Source: Sphingobacterium hungaricum (GTDB lineage Bacteria; Bacteroidota; Bacteroidia; Sphingobacteriales; Sphingobacteriaceae). From it: a DNA stretch of 64,000 bases. The notes beneath the pieces are model-generated. The model made no database searches. It saw only the letters and a program-made list of their open reading frames with translations, and was not told the origin of the DNA. This document shows, piece after piece, positions 44,051-53,210 of the stretch. The stretch covers positions 2,339,337-2,403,336 of the forward strand of contig NZ_MU158698.1 in assembly GCF_015210005.1 (NCBI RefSeq), read 5' to 3'. Both the position numbers and the translations under genes were made by a program. Each line of letters begins with the position of its first letter. Position 1 is the first letter of the stretch.

Positions 44051-44487
44051 AAAGAATGATAACATTGCGTGGAGTTAGTGAATGTGGAAAATCTACTAAA
44101 GTTAAACAACTAGCCGAATGGATTATTAATAATTATTCACATACTAATTTAGGAGTGAATATTACAAATGGAGATATTAATGGGGTTCTCATAATTGGTA
44201 AAGTTAAAATCGGGTTTAATTCAGCAGGAGATGATTTTGAATGTGTATCTGGAAATGATAGCTTAATTATCAATTATCCAGATATTGATATTTTAATTAA
44301 TACAAGCAGAACCAAAGGAATAACTCGTAGACACCTTGAATTTCATTATAATGAAAGTAACGGATGGTTGGTCCATAACATATTTGTGAATAAATTAATT
44401 CCTTCTAATACTGTTTTAGAAAATCAACGTGACAGATATATTATGGATAAGCTAATATCATTAATAACTGGATTAGATAAGATTTAA
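44047..44487 (+). CDS. Small P-loop NTPase-like protein
   Basis: A 146-residue protein that opens with TLRGVSECGKSTKVKQLAEWI, a clear Walker A (residues 9-17), and has a likely Walker B-like IINYPDIDILINTSR near residue 80. The remaining 60 residues contain RRHLEFHYN and a helical end. This is too small for a helicase and looks like a nucleotide kinase or GTPase-type fold. No family was recognised. It sits between the R-M-like operon and the Gabija pair, so it could be an accessory or a separate defence gene. Confidence 0.6.
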   Translation: MKRMITLRGVSECGKSTKVKQLAEWIINNYSHTNLGVNITNGDINGVLIIGKVKIGFNSAGDDFECVSGNDSLIINYPDIDILINTSRTKGITRRHLEFHYNESNGWLVHNIFVNKLIPSNTVLENQRDRYIMDKLISLITGLDKI

Positions 44488-44586
44488 AATTGTGTAATTT
44501 AAAATTTAATTTATTGAATATATGACTTAATAGACCTATTTGGACTTTCGCAATTAAGATATTAATTGAAATATAAATTATCAATA

Positions 44587-46323
44587 ATGGGAATAAGATT
44601 ACAATCAGTAAGAGTAAAAGGATTCAGAGGCTTTAGAAATATTGAAGTTGACTTTGAAAATACAACTGTTTTAGTTGGTACTAACAATGCTGGTAAAACT
44701 ACTTTGCTTAAAGCTTTACAATTAGCGTTAACTAATTCTCATTTTATATCTAATGATGATTTTTTCTATTGCGAAGAACATATTGATGATACTATCATCA
44801 TAGATGTTTTATTTGTTCCAGTTGACGATGATGGCAATGTGACGGATCAATTTAATGACGATTGGAATGATGTATTTAAAGCAGAAAGGATTGGCATTTC
44901 AGTTGAGGGAAATCAAATAATGTCTTTTAGAACAATAATAAAAGAGAATAATAAAGCTTTCCGAAAGCAACAATTTTACATTGATCAATGGGAAGAGTTT
45001 TTAAATGGCGAAACTAACTGGTACGACAATGAATATGATAATGATCTAAGCTTTTATTTTGATCAGATACCATTCTTTTATTTAGAAGCAAATAGAGATA
45101 TTTTAGAAGATATAAAATCTAAGTCATCTTATTTAGGTCGGATCTTATCATCATTAGAATTTTCTTTGGAAAATAAACAAAGAATTGAAGCATTAATTTC
45201 AGAACTGAACTCGACGACAATTGGAAGTTCGGATATTTTGACTGAGTTACAAACAACTCTTAAAGAGTTAGACACAGCAATGGACAATACTAATAATACT
45301 GTTCAAATAACCCCTTTTACTAAGAAAGTACGGGACTTAAATAAAGGAATAAGAATTAATTATTCTGAGTTCTCTATGGATTATCACGGAATGGGTACTA
45401 GAAGCTGGTCTTCTCTCTTGGTTTTAAAATCATTTTTAAATCTTAATCATAAAATCTATGAAAATAATGGAAAACCTTATTATCCAATATTAGCAATAGA
45501 AGAACCTGAATCGCATTTACACCCAAATGCTCAAAAAAAGTTGTATTCTCAGATAAATGAGATAGTTGGACAAAAAATCATTTCAACACATTCAAATTAT
45601 ATTGCTGCAAATGCAAAAATTAATGAGATAAGATCTATCTCGAAGAAAAGAGAATCTATTAAAATTGGTAAAGTCTTTAGCGAAGATTTTGAACCTGAAG
45701 AATTGCGACAAATTCAAAGACAAGTCATTAATACTAGAGGTGAATTATATTTTTCAAAATTGGTCATTCTTTTTGAAGGAGAAACCGAAGAACAAGTATT
45801 GCCATTATTAGTGAAAAAGCATTTCGATATTGATCATGTGAGCTTAGGTGTTAATTTTATTGGTGTGGGAGGAAATACTAAATATCTCCCATTTATCAGA
45901 TTTTGTGAGTCTTTTAACGTTGAATATTTACTTTTTAGTGATAATGAACCAGATGTAAATACTGATGTTTTAAGGCAGATTTCCAAATCAAAGATAAATG
46001 ACCCCAACAGAGTTGTTTTTGTTAGTCCTAATAATGACTTTGAAAAAGAATTATGTGAACAAGGATATATTGATGAAGTAAAAATTGCATATCATAAAAT
46101 CGAGTTAGAAAAGTGTGCTAATGAGCATCACCGAGCAGCTAAGCAACAGCAATTAAATCAAATTCCAGATGATGATTACTATGGAATTATTACGGGAATG
46201 AAAACACAATTTGCTCCTATTATTGCTAATGAGTTATTATTATCTGCTAAACAATTACCGAATAAAATAGTTGAATTATTTGGTAAAGTAAATGACGTTT
46301 TAAATCCAGCAGAAGATGAGTAA
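44587..46323 (+). CDS. gajA: Gabija GajA, OLD-family ATPase/nuclease
   Basis: A 578-residue protein (ATG at 44587; an ORF start 7 codons upstream is less likely). Residues 31-39 are the Walker A (GTNNAGKTT), and LAIEEPESHLHPNAQKKLY near 305 is the Walker B with the D-loop. The Toprim nuclease motifs follow: VILFEGETEEQVLPLL near 396 and LLFSDNEPDVNTD near 450. This is the GajA architecture, a nuclease that is inhibited by nucleotides and becomes active when phage lowers them. Its length equals reference GajA. It overlaps gajB by 8 bp. Confidence 0.88.
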   Translation: MGIRLQSVRVKGFRGFRNIEVDFENTTVLVGTNNAGKTTLLKALQLALTNSHFISNDDFFYCEEHIDDTIIIDVLFVPVDDDGNVTDQFNDDWNDVFKAERIGISVEGNQIMSFRTIIKENNKAFRKQQFYIDQWEEFLNGETNWYDNEYDNDLSFYFDQIPFFYLEANRDILEDIKSKSSYLGRILSSLEFSLENKQRIEALISELNSTTIGSSDILTELQTTLKELDTAMDNTNNTVQITPFTKKVRDLNKGIRINYSEFSMDYHGMGTRSWSSLLVLKSFLNLNHKIYENNGKPYYPILAIEEPESHLHPNAQKKLYSQINEIVGQKIISTHSNYIAANAKINEIRSISKKRESIKIGKVFSEDFEPEELRQIQRQVINTRGELYFSKLVILFEGETEEQVLPLLVKKHFDIDHVSLGVNFIGVGGNTKYLPFIRFCESFNVEYLLFSDNEPDVNTDVLRQISKSKINDPNRVVFVSPNNDFEKELCEQGYIDEVKIAYHKIELEKCANEHHRAAKQQQLNQIPDDDYYGIITGMKTQFAPIIANELLLSAKQLPNKIVELFGKVNDVLNPAEDE

Positions 46324-48145
46324 AATTAATTTATCCACTAAACAAACTGAAATAGTTGATTTAGGAATAGGTGCATATTTAGTTGAAGCTAGTGCAGGTA
46401 GCGGAAAAACTAGAGTATTAACAGAAAGAGTGAAAAAGCTTTTAGAAGATAATAATTCAAAAGTTTTAGCAATTACGTTTACTAATAAAGCTAGTGAAGA
46501 ATTAAAAGAAAGGTTGGAGCTAGACAAATTGAAAAATAAGAATGTTTTTGTTGGTACATTTCATTCATTTTGTCAATCTATACTTGAATCAAGATTTAAA
46601 CTTTTAGGCTTCCAAAAAATGCCTCACATTTTTGATGATGAAAGTGATAGAATTGAAATTGTAGAAGAAGCTATTAAATCTGTACCATATTTTACTGATA
46701 TATATGATGGTTTAGAGTCAAAGGATATAGCAGGATATAAATCAAAAGTACTCTCATTCATATCTTCAATAAAAAGAGAATTGGCTGAGCCCGAAGACTT
46801 AATTACAGAAGAAGGGGAAGAACATTTCTTGTTTTTATATAATGAGTACCAGGATATTTTAAAATCTAATAATGCAATTGATTTCGACGATTTAATTTTA
46901 TTCGTCTATAAACTTTTTTCAAATAATGAAGCGGTACAAAGTCTATATGCCAAATCTTATAATTATATATTTATAGACGAGGGACAAGATTTGAATAAAG
47001 CACAATATTATCTTCTAAAATCTTTATGTGGAGACAATATTAAAAATGTAATGATTGTAGGAGATCCTAATCAATCTATTTATGGATTCAATGGTTCTAC
47101 TCCTAGGTATATGCAGACATTATTTGTTGAAGATTTTAATGCACAAAAAATTACTTTAGATGAAAATTACAGATGCTCCAAACAGGTTATTGATGCAGCA
47201 AATAAATTGATGACATTAAATGTTGAAGCAGTGAACTATGTCATTGAAGGGCAGTTTGAAATTTATAAGGCTAAGAGTGAAAAAGATGAAGCAGAATACG
47301 TAGTTGGAAAAATCAAGGATTTAATTAATCTCAAAAATCATAAAGATATTGAAGGTGAAATCGATTATAGCAAAATTGCAATTTTAGGACGTAATAAGTT
47401 TGTATTTAAGTTTATAGAGGGATTATTACAGGAGAATAATATACCTTACTATTTTAAATCTGGGAATATTGGGATTAAATTTGAAACCATTTTTATGAAA
47501 TTATTTGATTTCTATTTCAGAATTAAGATCAACCCTTCGGACAAGTTACACACTAAAAGACTTAAATCTTTATTAAAAGTTAATAATTTTGAAAATGAAG
47601 ATGAGATAGCTAAATCTAAATATGAATATTTTTCGTTTATTAGAAAGGTAATCTCGGGTTTAACAGAAGAGAATTTTAAAAAATCAATTCAAATGGTTTT
47701 TGATTACATAAAAGATTCAACATATTTTAGTGATGATGAGAAAGTACAAATTTATTATGAATTAGATGAAATGAAAGAACTATGGAAGGAATATTCATTT
47801 ATTAATTTGAAACCTTCCTTAACAGGATTTAAAAATACAATTTCATTAGGAATTATTAAAAGAGACACTAAACAAGATGGGATTTGTATAAGTACTGTTC
47901 ATACTATGAAAGGGCAAGAGGCAGAAATTGTGTTTCTTGTTGGGTTGGATGATGGTACATTCCCATACTATTTAGCGATACAAAATGGAGGTGAAGAATT
48001 AAATCAAGAAAAGAATAACCTATACGTAGCATTTACTAGAGCTAAAAGATTTCTTTATGTTTCTTATCCATCAATTCGGATGATGCCATGGGGAGATTAT
48101 AAGTCAAGAATTAAATCTAGGTTTTTGAATAAATTCGTTTCATGA
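46316..48145 (+). CDS. gajB: Gabija GajB, UvrD-like helicase
   Basis: A 609-residue SF1 helicase. The motifs are LVEASAGSGKTRVLTERV near residue 25, AITFTNKASEELKERL near 55, FIDEGQDLNKAQYYLL near 224, VGDPNQSIYGFNG near 250, ENYRCSKQVI near 284 and VHTMKGQEAEIVFLVGLDDGTFP near 530, ending NLYVAFTRAKRFLYVSYP. It is somewhat longer than reference GajB (about 490). GajB works with GajA in anti-phage defence. The 8-bp overlap with gajA shows coupled expression. It is the last gene before the right attachment site. Confidence 0.87.
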   Translation: MSKINLSTKQTEIVDLGIGAYLVEASAGSGKTRVLTERVKKLLEDNNSKVLAITFTNKASEELKERLELDKLKNKNVFVGTFHSFCQSILESRFKLLGFQKMPHIFDDESDRIEIVEEAIKSVPYFTDIYDGLESKDIAGYKSKVLSFISSIKRELAEPEDLITEEGEEHFLFLYNEYQDILKSNNAIDFDDLILFVYKLFSNNEAVQSLYAKSYNYIFIDEGQDLNKAQYYLLKSLCGDNIKNVMIVGDPNQSIYGFNGSTPRYMQTLFVEDFNAQKITLDENYRCSKQVIDAANKLMTLNVEAVNYVIEGQFEIYKAKSEKDEAEYVVGKIKDLINLKNHKDIEGEIDYSKIAILGRNKFVFKFIEGLLQENNIPYYFKSGNIGIKFETIFMKLFDFYFRIKINPSDKLHTKRLKSLLKVNNFENEDEIAKSKYEYFSFIRKVISGLTEENFKKSIQMVFDYIKDSTYFSDDEKVQIYYELDEMKELWKEYSFINLKPSLTGFKNTISLGIIKRDTKQDGICISTVHTMKGQEAEIVFLVGLDDGTFPYYLAIQNGGEELNQEKNNLYVAFTRAKRFLYVSYPSIRMMPWGDYKSRIKSRFLNKFVS

Positions 48146-48306
48146 TATTTTTGAATAGAACATTATATAATCGCTGTCTAGTCTGTCTATCTCAATTCTG
48201 TATCCAAAATTAATATAGACGATTTATCAGACAATAAAATGTTATAAAATTGAATTTTATTTGTATTTATTTTTAAATAATACACTGATAATCAAACGTG
48301 GGCACT

Positions 48307-48324
48307 TTTTGTATCGGAAAATAA
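48307..48324 (+). other. Right attachment site (attR)
   Basis: TTTTGTATCGGAAAATAA, 17 of 18 identical to the mnmE end at 21602-21619. It lies 161 bp after gajB and 114 bp before the Fic pseudogene, where plain backbone DNA begins. Confidence 0.82.
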
Positions 48325-48329
48325 TAACC

Positions 48330-48397
48330 CTCTGTTAGCTTAGATAACAGAGTAAATTTATTTGAGCCAAATAACCCTACTATTCGGCTCAGTTTTT
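48330..48397 (+). terminator. Two hairpins, probably the ancestral mnmE terminator
   Basis: CTCTGTTA/TAACAGAG forms a hairpin at 48330-48352, and TGAGCC/GGCTCA one at 48363-48391, followed by five T. They lie directly after attR, where the native region downstream of mnmE would be. Confidence 0.65.
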
Positions 48398-48437
48398 CGT
48401 TATATTTGAGTTGAATAACTTATTTAATCAGCTCAAC

Positions 48438-49535
48438 GTGTATAATTGGCAATATAAGGACTGGCCTAATTTTATCTATTCATTGAAGAATATCCAAAGA
48501 ATAGCAATATCGTTTGCGGAAAAATTAGGGCACATTAAAGGTTTAAATGCCGGATTAAATGAAGATATAAAACAAGAGACCATTATTGAAATTCTTATTT
48601 CTGAAGCGTTAAAAACTTCCGAAATAGAAGGAGAATATCTAAGTCGCACGGATGTGATGTCTTCTATCAAGCGTAATTTAGGATTAATAGACAATACAAA
48701 AGTTGTTGATAAGCGTGTCGCTGGTGTCACCGAATTGATGACTAAAGTTAGGACATCATATAAAAGTGAATTGTCCACAACAATGATTTTGGATTGGCAC
48801 AAAATGCTGATGGAATCATTTGGCAAAATAAATGCCGGACAATGGCGCATAGGCGATGAACCTATGCAAGTAATTTCAGGAGCTTATGGAAAGTAAATTG
48901 TCCATTTCGAAGCTCCAACATCCGCGGATGTTCCTCAAGAAATGGAAAAGTTCGTGCAATGGTTTAATAACGATGATTTATCAACGTTAGATATCGTGAC
49001 AAAATCTTTGGTCAAATCATCAATTGCACATTTGTATTTCGAAAGTATTCATCCCTTTGAAGATGGCAATGGGCGCTTTGGCCGTGCTTTGGCTGAATAT
49101 GCTTTATCATCAACCTTACGAAGTCCAGTTTTATTATCGATTTCAAAAGTGATTGATAAAAATAAGACGCGGTATTATGACGCTTTGAAATCTGCTCAAT
49201 CAAGTCTTGAAATCAGCATGTGGATTGACTATTTCGCACAAGTTATTTTAGACGCACAAATTGACGCAATACAATTGGTGGAATTTACCGTGAAAAAAGT
49301 TCTATTCTTCGATAGATTTAAAGGCTTGTTAAATGAAAGGGAATTCAAGGTCATTAGCCGGATGTTTGAAGCAGGAGTTGAAGGATTTAAAGGAGGGATG
49401 ACAGCTAAAAAATATTGCATTATCACGAAAACCTCTAAAGCTACAGCTACTAGAGATTTACAGCATTTAAGAGAGATTTTTGCTTTAAATGTTGCAGGAG
49501 CAGGCAGGTCTGTTCGGTATGAGTTGGTTTTGTAG
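48438..49535 (+). pseudogene. Fic-family AMPylase gene broken by a stop codon
   Basis: A continuous frame of about 365 codons from GTG 48438 (or TTG 48411) to 49535 is broken by one TAA at 48894-48896, in the context SGAYGK-stop-IVHFEAPTSADVP. The Fic motif HPFEDGNGRFGR is intact after the stop, and the N-terminal Fic helices (SEIEGEYLSRTDVMSSIKR) before it. Fic proteins transfer AMP or other groups to target proteins; with a stop in the inhibitory-to-catalytic linker, the product is truncated before its active site. A TAnnTTTG box (TATATTTG, 48401-48408) lies upstream of both starts. Confidence 0.75.
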
Positions 49536-49770
49536 ACTTTTTTCTGATTCAACATATTATAATGTTGTGCTTTTAAAATCTGTTCCAATAAAAATCCAAT
49601 TACTCTAACTCAACCTAAAGCTATATCTTCATTTCCCAAATTCCTTTTCTCCAACATAAACTAAAAATACCTCCAAGTGGGTATTTTTCTTTAAGTGGCT
49701 ATGTCCTAACTTTGAGCCAAGTTATTATCCGTAAAAAACATTTTATTAACCTTTTGAGTAAATTATTTCT

Positions 49771-50154
49771 ATGAAAGCTAAATATCTAGGATTATTGATT
49801 TTTATCCCTATTATTCTATTCTTGCAAAGTTGTGAAAAGCTGGATGATTTATTTGCCGAAGACGGCAACTTGATTATCGCTGCGGATAATACAACATCCG
49901 ATAGAGGTGCTTTTTCCATTAAGATTGATGGCGTAATGGCTGGTTCATTTGTGCTAGAGCCAAATTATCGTGCATCTTTTGTCAGTTGTGATGATGATTT
50001 AGTCAGCGTATCCCAAACGCCGAATGTATCTATCGTAACTTCAGTAGCGAAAGGGAAACATAAGGTTGAATTGGTCAGCCATGGCGATAATGAGGTCGTC
50101 GTTTCTTGGGATATTACGGTCAACGGTTGCCAGAAACTCACCGCAATTTTTTAA
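49771..50154 (+). CDS. Hypothetical lipoprotein
   Basis: A 127-residue protein with a lipoprotein signal (LLIFIPIILFLQSCEKLDD, lipobox Cys at residue 21) and a small beta-domain with a repeated GKHKVELVSHG-like pattern and a Cys pair. The family is unknown. It precedes the CFI-box gene by 24 bp on the same strand, so the two may be cotranscribed. Confidence 0.65.
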   Translation: MKAKYLGLLIFIPIILFLQSCEKLDDLFAEDGNLIIAADNTTSDRGAFSIKIDGVMAGSFVLEPNYRASFVSCDDDLVSVSQTPNVSIVTSVAKGKHKVELVSHGDNEVVVSWDITVNGCQKLTAIF

Positions 50155-50178
50155 GTATCAACGATCATTTCTAAGCAT

Positions 50179-51027
50179 ATGAAAAGAAGAAAATTTATTC
50201 AATCGATAGCGGCGGTGCCTGTATTAATCTCCTTGCCGAAATTAGTTAAATCGCAAACTGTTACGGCACTTAACTTTTATGGTGTTTACAAAAATGAGAA
50301 ATTAGGAGCTGACAAGACTGTTCATTTGCATATTTACGGCGTAGAAAGTGTCGCCTCATTTAAAAGCAATTCTTCCCAAAAGGAAATAGGTTTCTGTGTT
50401 GGCACAGGTGATTCAGTTAAGACAACAAAGTTTAAAATATACAAAAATGATGTTCGCACGCTGAAATCTTCTGACGGTGAAGAAGTGCTGTATGAGAATT
50501 TCTTAGCTGAAAATTCGGAGGACTTGGCAGATAATTATGGGATATTTCAAAAACGAAACGGGAAAAACGTGTTGGATTTTGGGTTCGAAGGCTTTGATTT
50601 TAACCATGGCAACAGTGAGCCAACAGCTTATGTGTTTAATAAAAACGGCAATATTCTAATCACGCTTGAGCCTGAGCGCAAAGCGTCTAGCGAAACGGAT
50701 AATATGGATTGTTTCCTGACATCGGCATGTGTCTATCACAAAGGCCTAGATGATAAGTGCTATGAATTGGAAACCTTAAGGTCACTAAGAGAAACGTATA
50801 TGAAACCCATTCCGCAGTATAACAGCATGCTTTCCGAATATAAAGTCATTGCGCCAGCCATGCTGGAAAATATTTATCGAGCGGAGAATAAAAGCGATAT
50901 TTTAGAATGCATTTACGAACAATTGGTCGTGCCTTCTATCCACCTTGTCGAGCAAAATAAATTAGACGAAGCTGTGGCTTATTATGCAGAATTTGTGCAC
51001 GTAATGCAAGAGGAATATTTAAATTAA
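50179..51027 (+). CDS. Exported protein with a CFI-box-like C-terminus
   Basis: A 282-residue protein with a basic N-terminus and hydrophobic segment (MKRRKFIQSIAAVPVLISL), perhaps a Tat- or Sec-type signal. The middle is a beta-rich domain. Residues about 179-225 carry DNMDCFLTSACVYHKGLDDKCYELETLRSLRETYM, which resembles the CFI-box domain (Cys-Phe-Ile/Leu-Thr). The function is unknown. It follows a small lipoprotein gene and is probably cotranscribed with it. Confidence 0.65.
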   Translation: MKRRKFIQSIAAVPVLISLPKLVKSQTVTALNFYGVYKNEKLGADKTVHLHIYGVESVASFKSNSSQKEIGFCVGTGDSVKTTKFKIYKNDVRTLKSSDGEEVLYENFLAENSEDLADNYGIFQKRNGKNVLDFGFEGFDFNHGNSEPTAYVFNKNGNILITLEPERKASSETDNMDCFLTSACVYHKGLDDKCYELETLRSLRETYMKPIPQYNSMLSEYKVIAPAMLENIYRAENKSDILECIYEQLVVPSIHLVEQNKLDEAVAYYAEFVHVMQEEYLN

Positions 51028-51190
51028 ACCGCCTGTTCTTATTAAGTACAGATAGGGGTTAACTTTGTGAAGAGTTTTTTTTTAAAGCAGATAGCCCAAG
51101 GTGTAATAGTCTGAAAAGCGAAAAATGTTAGCTTAAATGGTCTTGATTATCGTACTAATCAATATATTTGTGCAATCAAACCTATTAACC

Positions 51191-51478
51191 ATGAATAACG
51201 CAACAGCTTTACTGCTTATTTGCCTAAGCTCTACTTTTAATATTTCATGTAATGATGCAGTAATTATAGAAACACAAAGTGCCGATTCTGTTGTAGTCGA
51301 ATTAACCGCCGATGTCCAAAACCTACCGAAAACGAGCGCAAGTACTAAATCTACTATCACCGATATTGCATTGCCAGATTTAGATTCCGGAGGAGTTCCT
51401 GAAGCCGAGTTTCCCAAAAGTTTTGTCCCATTGAACAAGCCCTTAGACGCCAGTTTTGACAGGGTAATATTTAATTAA
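51191..51478 (+). CDS. Truncated copy of the following lipoprotein
   Basis: A 95-residue protein starting at ATG 51191 with a lipoprotein signal (NATALLLICLSSTFNISC). Its last 38 residues (GVPEAEFPKSFVPLNKPL-ASFDRVIFN) align with the first half of the next gene (YIEFPKGMVPLNKPLLRDFDKIFF). The upstream untranslated DNA of both genes is also similar. It is therefore a tandem duplicate that lost its C-terminal domain. Confidence 0.55.
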   Translation: MNNATALLLICLSSTFNISCNDAVIIETQSADSVVVELTADVQNLPKTSASTKSTITDIALPDLDSGGVPEAEFPKSFVPLNKPLDASFDRVIFN

Positions 51479-51577
51479 GATATGCATGACTTCAAATCAG
51501 TTGTTATCAATTTCAAGACCTGAATGTGCTGGAATATGCTAGCAATTGATATATTTGGGTAATCAAATCTAAACATC

Positions 51578-52210
51578 ATGAATAAAGCAACCGCCTTCCT
51601 ACTATCAATCGGCATAAGCTCCATGTTTGTTGTTTCATGCAACAGCGAAAAAAAAGCAAAGACAACAGGCAAAGATTCTTCTGCTGTCGTATCAACAGCA
51701 GAGGATATAAAGCCAAACGATACTGCTGTAGATTCTACTTTTAACATCAACAAAATTGCCGTCTCCGAAATGGAATTAGGAACATTTCCATATATCGAGT
51801 TTCCAAAAGGAATGGTGCCATTGAACAAACCTTTGCTAAGAGATTTCGACAAAATATTTTTTCCTCTCGAAGGCGTGATGACTCCTGTCGAAGGTAGGTC
51901 ATGGAAATCATTCGTCACCGCGGAGAACGGAAAAGAATTTTCGTTGCCATTATTTGAGAAAAGCTATGAAGAGGCAATTCTGAAATTAGGCGCTGTCAAC
52001 GTATTTGACGGCAAAGTCAGTAAGGCGGAACTAGACCGCATAAACGACCAAGCAACTTATTTTGGAGAAGAAGGCTCTTTAAATTACAATAACTCTATCA
52101 CAAAAGCGTATGTTATCCGCCGTACGAATGGGGATGATGTGTATATCCAATTTGCAGGTTATTCTGCAGGAGGAGCTATTCAAATCCTACAAAAGGAAGC
52201 AACAAAATAG
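51578..52210 (+). CDS. Hypothetical lipoprotein, full-length copy
   Basis: A 210-residue protein with a lipoprotein signal (FLLSIGISSMFVVSCNSEKK, Cys at 21), a Ser/Thr-rich linker, and a domain starting YIEFPKGMVPLNKP and ending KAYVIRRTNGDDVYIQFAGYSAGGAIQIL. The family is unknown; proteins of this kind in Bacteroidota are often envelope-stress or OmpA-associated. It follows its truncated copy by 100 bp. Confidence 0.65.
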   Translation: MNKATAFLLSIGISSMFVVSCNSEKKAKTTGKDSSAVVSTAEDIKPNDTAVDSTFNINKIAVSEMELGTFPYIEFPKGMVPLNKPLLRDFDKIFFPLEGVMTPVEGRSWKSFVTAENGKEFSLPLFEKSYEEAILKLGAVNVFDGKVSKAELDRINDQATYFGEEGSLNYNNSITKAYVIRRTNGDDVYIQFAGYSAGGAIQILQKEATK

Positions 52211-52343
52211 GTTTCTGAGAAATTGTATATACACGTAAGCATGGTTCAGCTTCTGCGCCATGCTTTTCTATTGAAGCTAAATCTCATAGCCAATAATCAA
52301 TTTTAGATTTCCTTTCTGGAAAATAGATATCTTTGTTAGCAAC

Positions 52344-53210
52344 ATGGACAACCAAGTAAATGCGGACGAATTTGTAGAACGGTTTATGACCGGGGATTTG
52401 GGGCATCTTCAGTATCAACAGCTTCCGGTCAAAATTTTCAAGATAAGTGAAATCGCGCCTTTTATCAAAGTGCCGACTCCACCGATTCTATTGGGGTATA
52501 ACCTGATTGTTCACCTCACGGAAGGTTTTTTTAATCATCAGATTGGGCCTAGGGAATTTATTGTCAATGCTCCTGCGGTGTTGATTAGCAATTATGGGAA
52601 TGTGTCGACGATTAAATCAGTTAGTAAATCTGCCGAAGGCTATTGCGTATTGATTAAGGAGGAGGCGATGACTTCCATTTTCCGAGAGCAAGAAATCCTC
52701 AATATCTTTACGATTGCGCCTTTGTTAAATCTATCGGATGAAGACAACGAAGATTTAGCTAATTTATTGAGTCAATTATTTAAAGAACTGCGTAACGAAG
52801 ACCCTTATCTGCAATTATCCGAAAGTCTATTAAAATCACTTCTGCTGAAAATCATTAAACTTTCTGCTTCGCACAAAGTGCTTAATCGAAAGCAAGAAAT
52901 CGCTATGACATTCAAGAAGCTTGTTCATCAGCATTTCAAAGAGCAGAAAAGTCTAAGTTTCTACGCCGATAAGTTGGCTGTGTCGACCAACTATTTGAAT
53001 CGTTGCGTTTATGATGTCTTTAAAAAATCATCCAAAGATTTAATCCTCGAAGTCTTGATTATGCATAGCCAACTCTTACTGCATGAATCGACTAAAACCG
53101 TAACGGATATCTGTTATGAGCTCAATTTTTCGGAACCTTCTTACTTTTCCCGAATCTTTAAAAAGAAAGTCGGTATGTCTCCGGCTGCTTATCGGGAATC
53201 GATAAAATAA
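52344..53210 (+). CDS. AraC-family transcription regulator
   Basis: A 288-residue regulator. The N-terminal 170 residues form a beta-rich ligand domain (LGYNLIVHLTEGFFNHQIGPREFIV). The C-terminal 100 hold the double HTH of AraC proteins (LSFYADKLAVSTNYLNRCVYDVFKKSSK, then TVTDICYELNFSEPSYFSRIFKKKVGMSPAAYR). The ligand is unknown. A Bacteroidota-type box TATCTTTG (TAnnTTTG) lies at 52328-52335, 8 bp before the start. It probably controls the downstream acyl-CoA dehydrogenase gene. Confidence 0.9.
   Translation: MDNQVNADEFVERFMTGDLGHLQYQQLPVKIFKISEIAPFIKVPTPPILLGYNLIVHLTEGFFNHQIGPREFIVNAPAVLISNYGNVSTIKSVSKSAEGYCVLIKEEAMTSIFREQEILNIFTIAPLLNLSDEDNEDLANLLSQLFKELRNEDPYLQLSESLLKSLLLKIIKLSASHKVLNRKQEIAMTFKKLVHQHFKEQKSLSFYADKLAVSTNYLNRCVYDVFKKSSKDLILEVLIMHSQLLLHESTKTVTDICYELNFSEPSYFSRIFKKKVGMSPAAYRESIK

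Larger units (their letters stand above)
21602..48324 (+). mobile_element. Integrated mobilizable defence island at the 3' end of mnmE
   Basis: Direct repeats of 18 bp, differing at one base, bound 26.7 kb of DNA that is visibly more AT-rich than the flanks. The left half has integrase, excisionase-like proteins, a VapE-like helicase, a primase, MobC and relaxase; the right half has R-M-like, toxin-antitoxin, nuclease and Gabija genes. There is no type IV secretion gene, so it would need a helper and is best called an integrative mobilizable element. The same 3' end of mnmE (trmE, thdF) is used by Salmonella genomic island 1 through an 18-bp repeat of nearly the same sequence, as known from that element. 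Confidence 0.82.

Noticed and set aside
44587..48145. Stand-alone OLD nuclease or repair helicase instead of Gabija
   Set aside because: The order, the 8-bp overlap, the OLD-plus-Toprim layout and the length match the Gabija pair better than unrelated genes.
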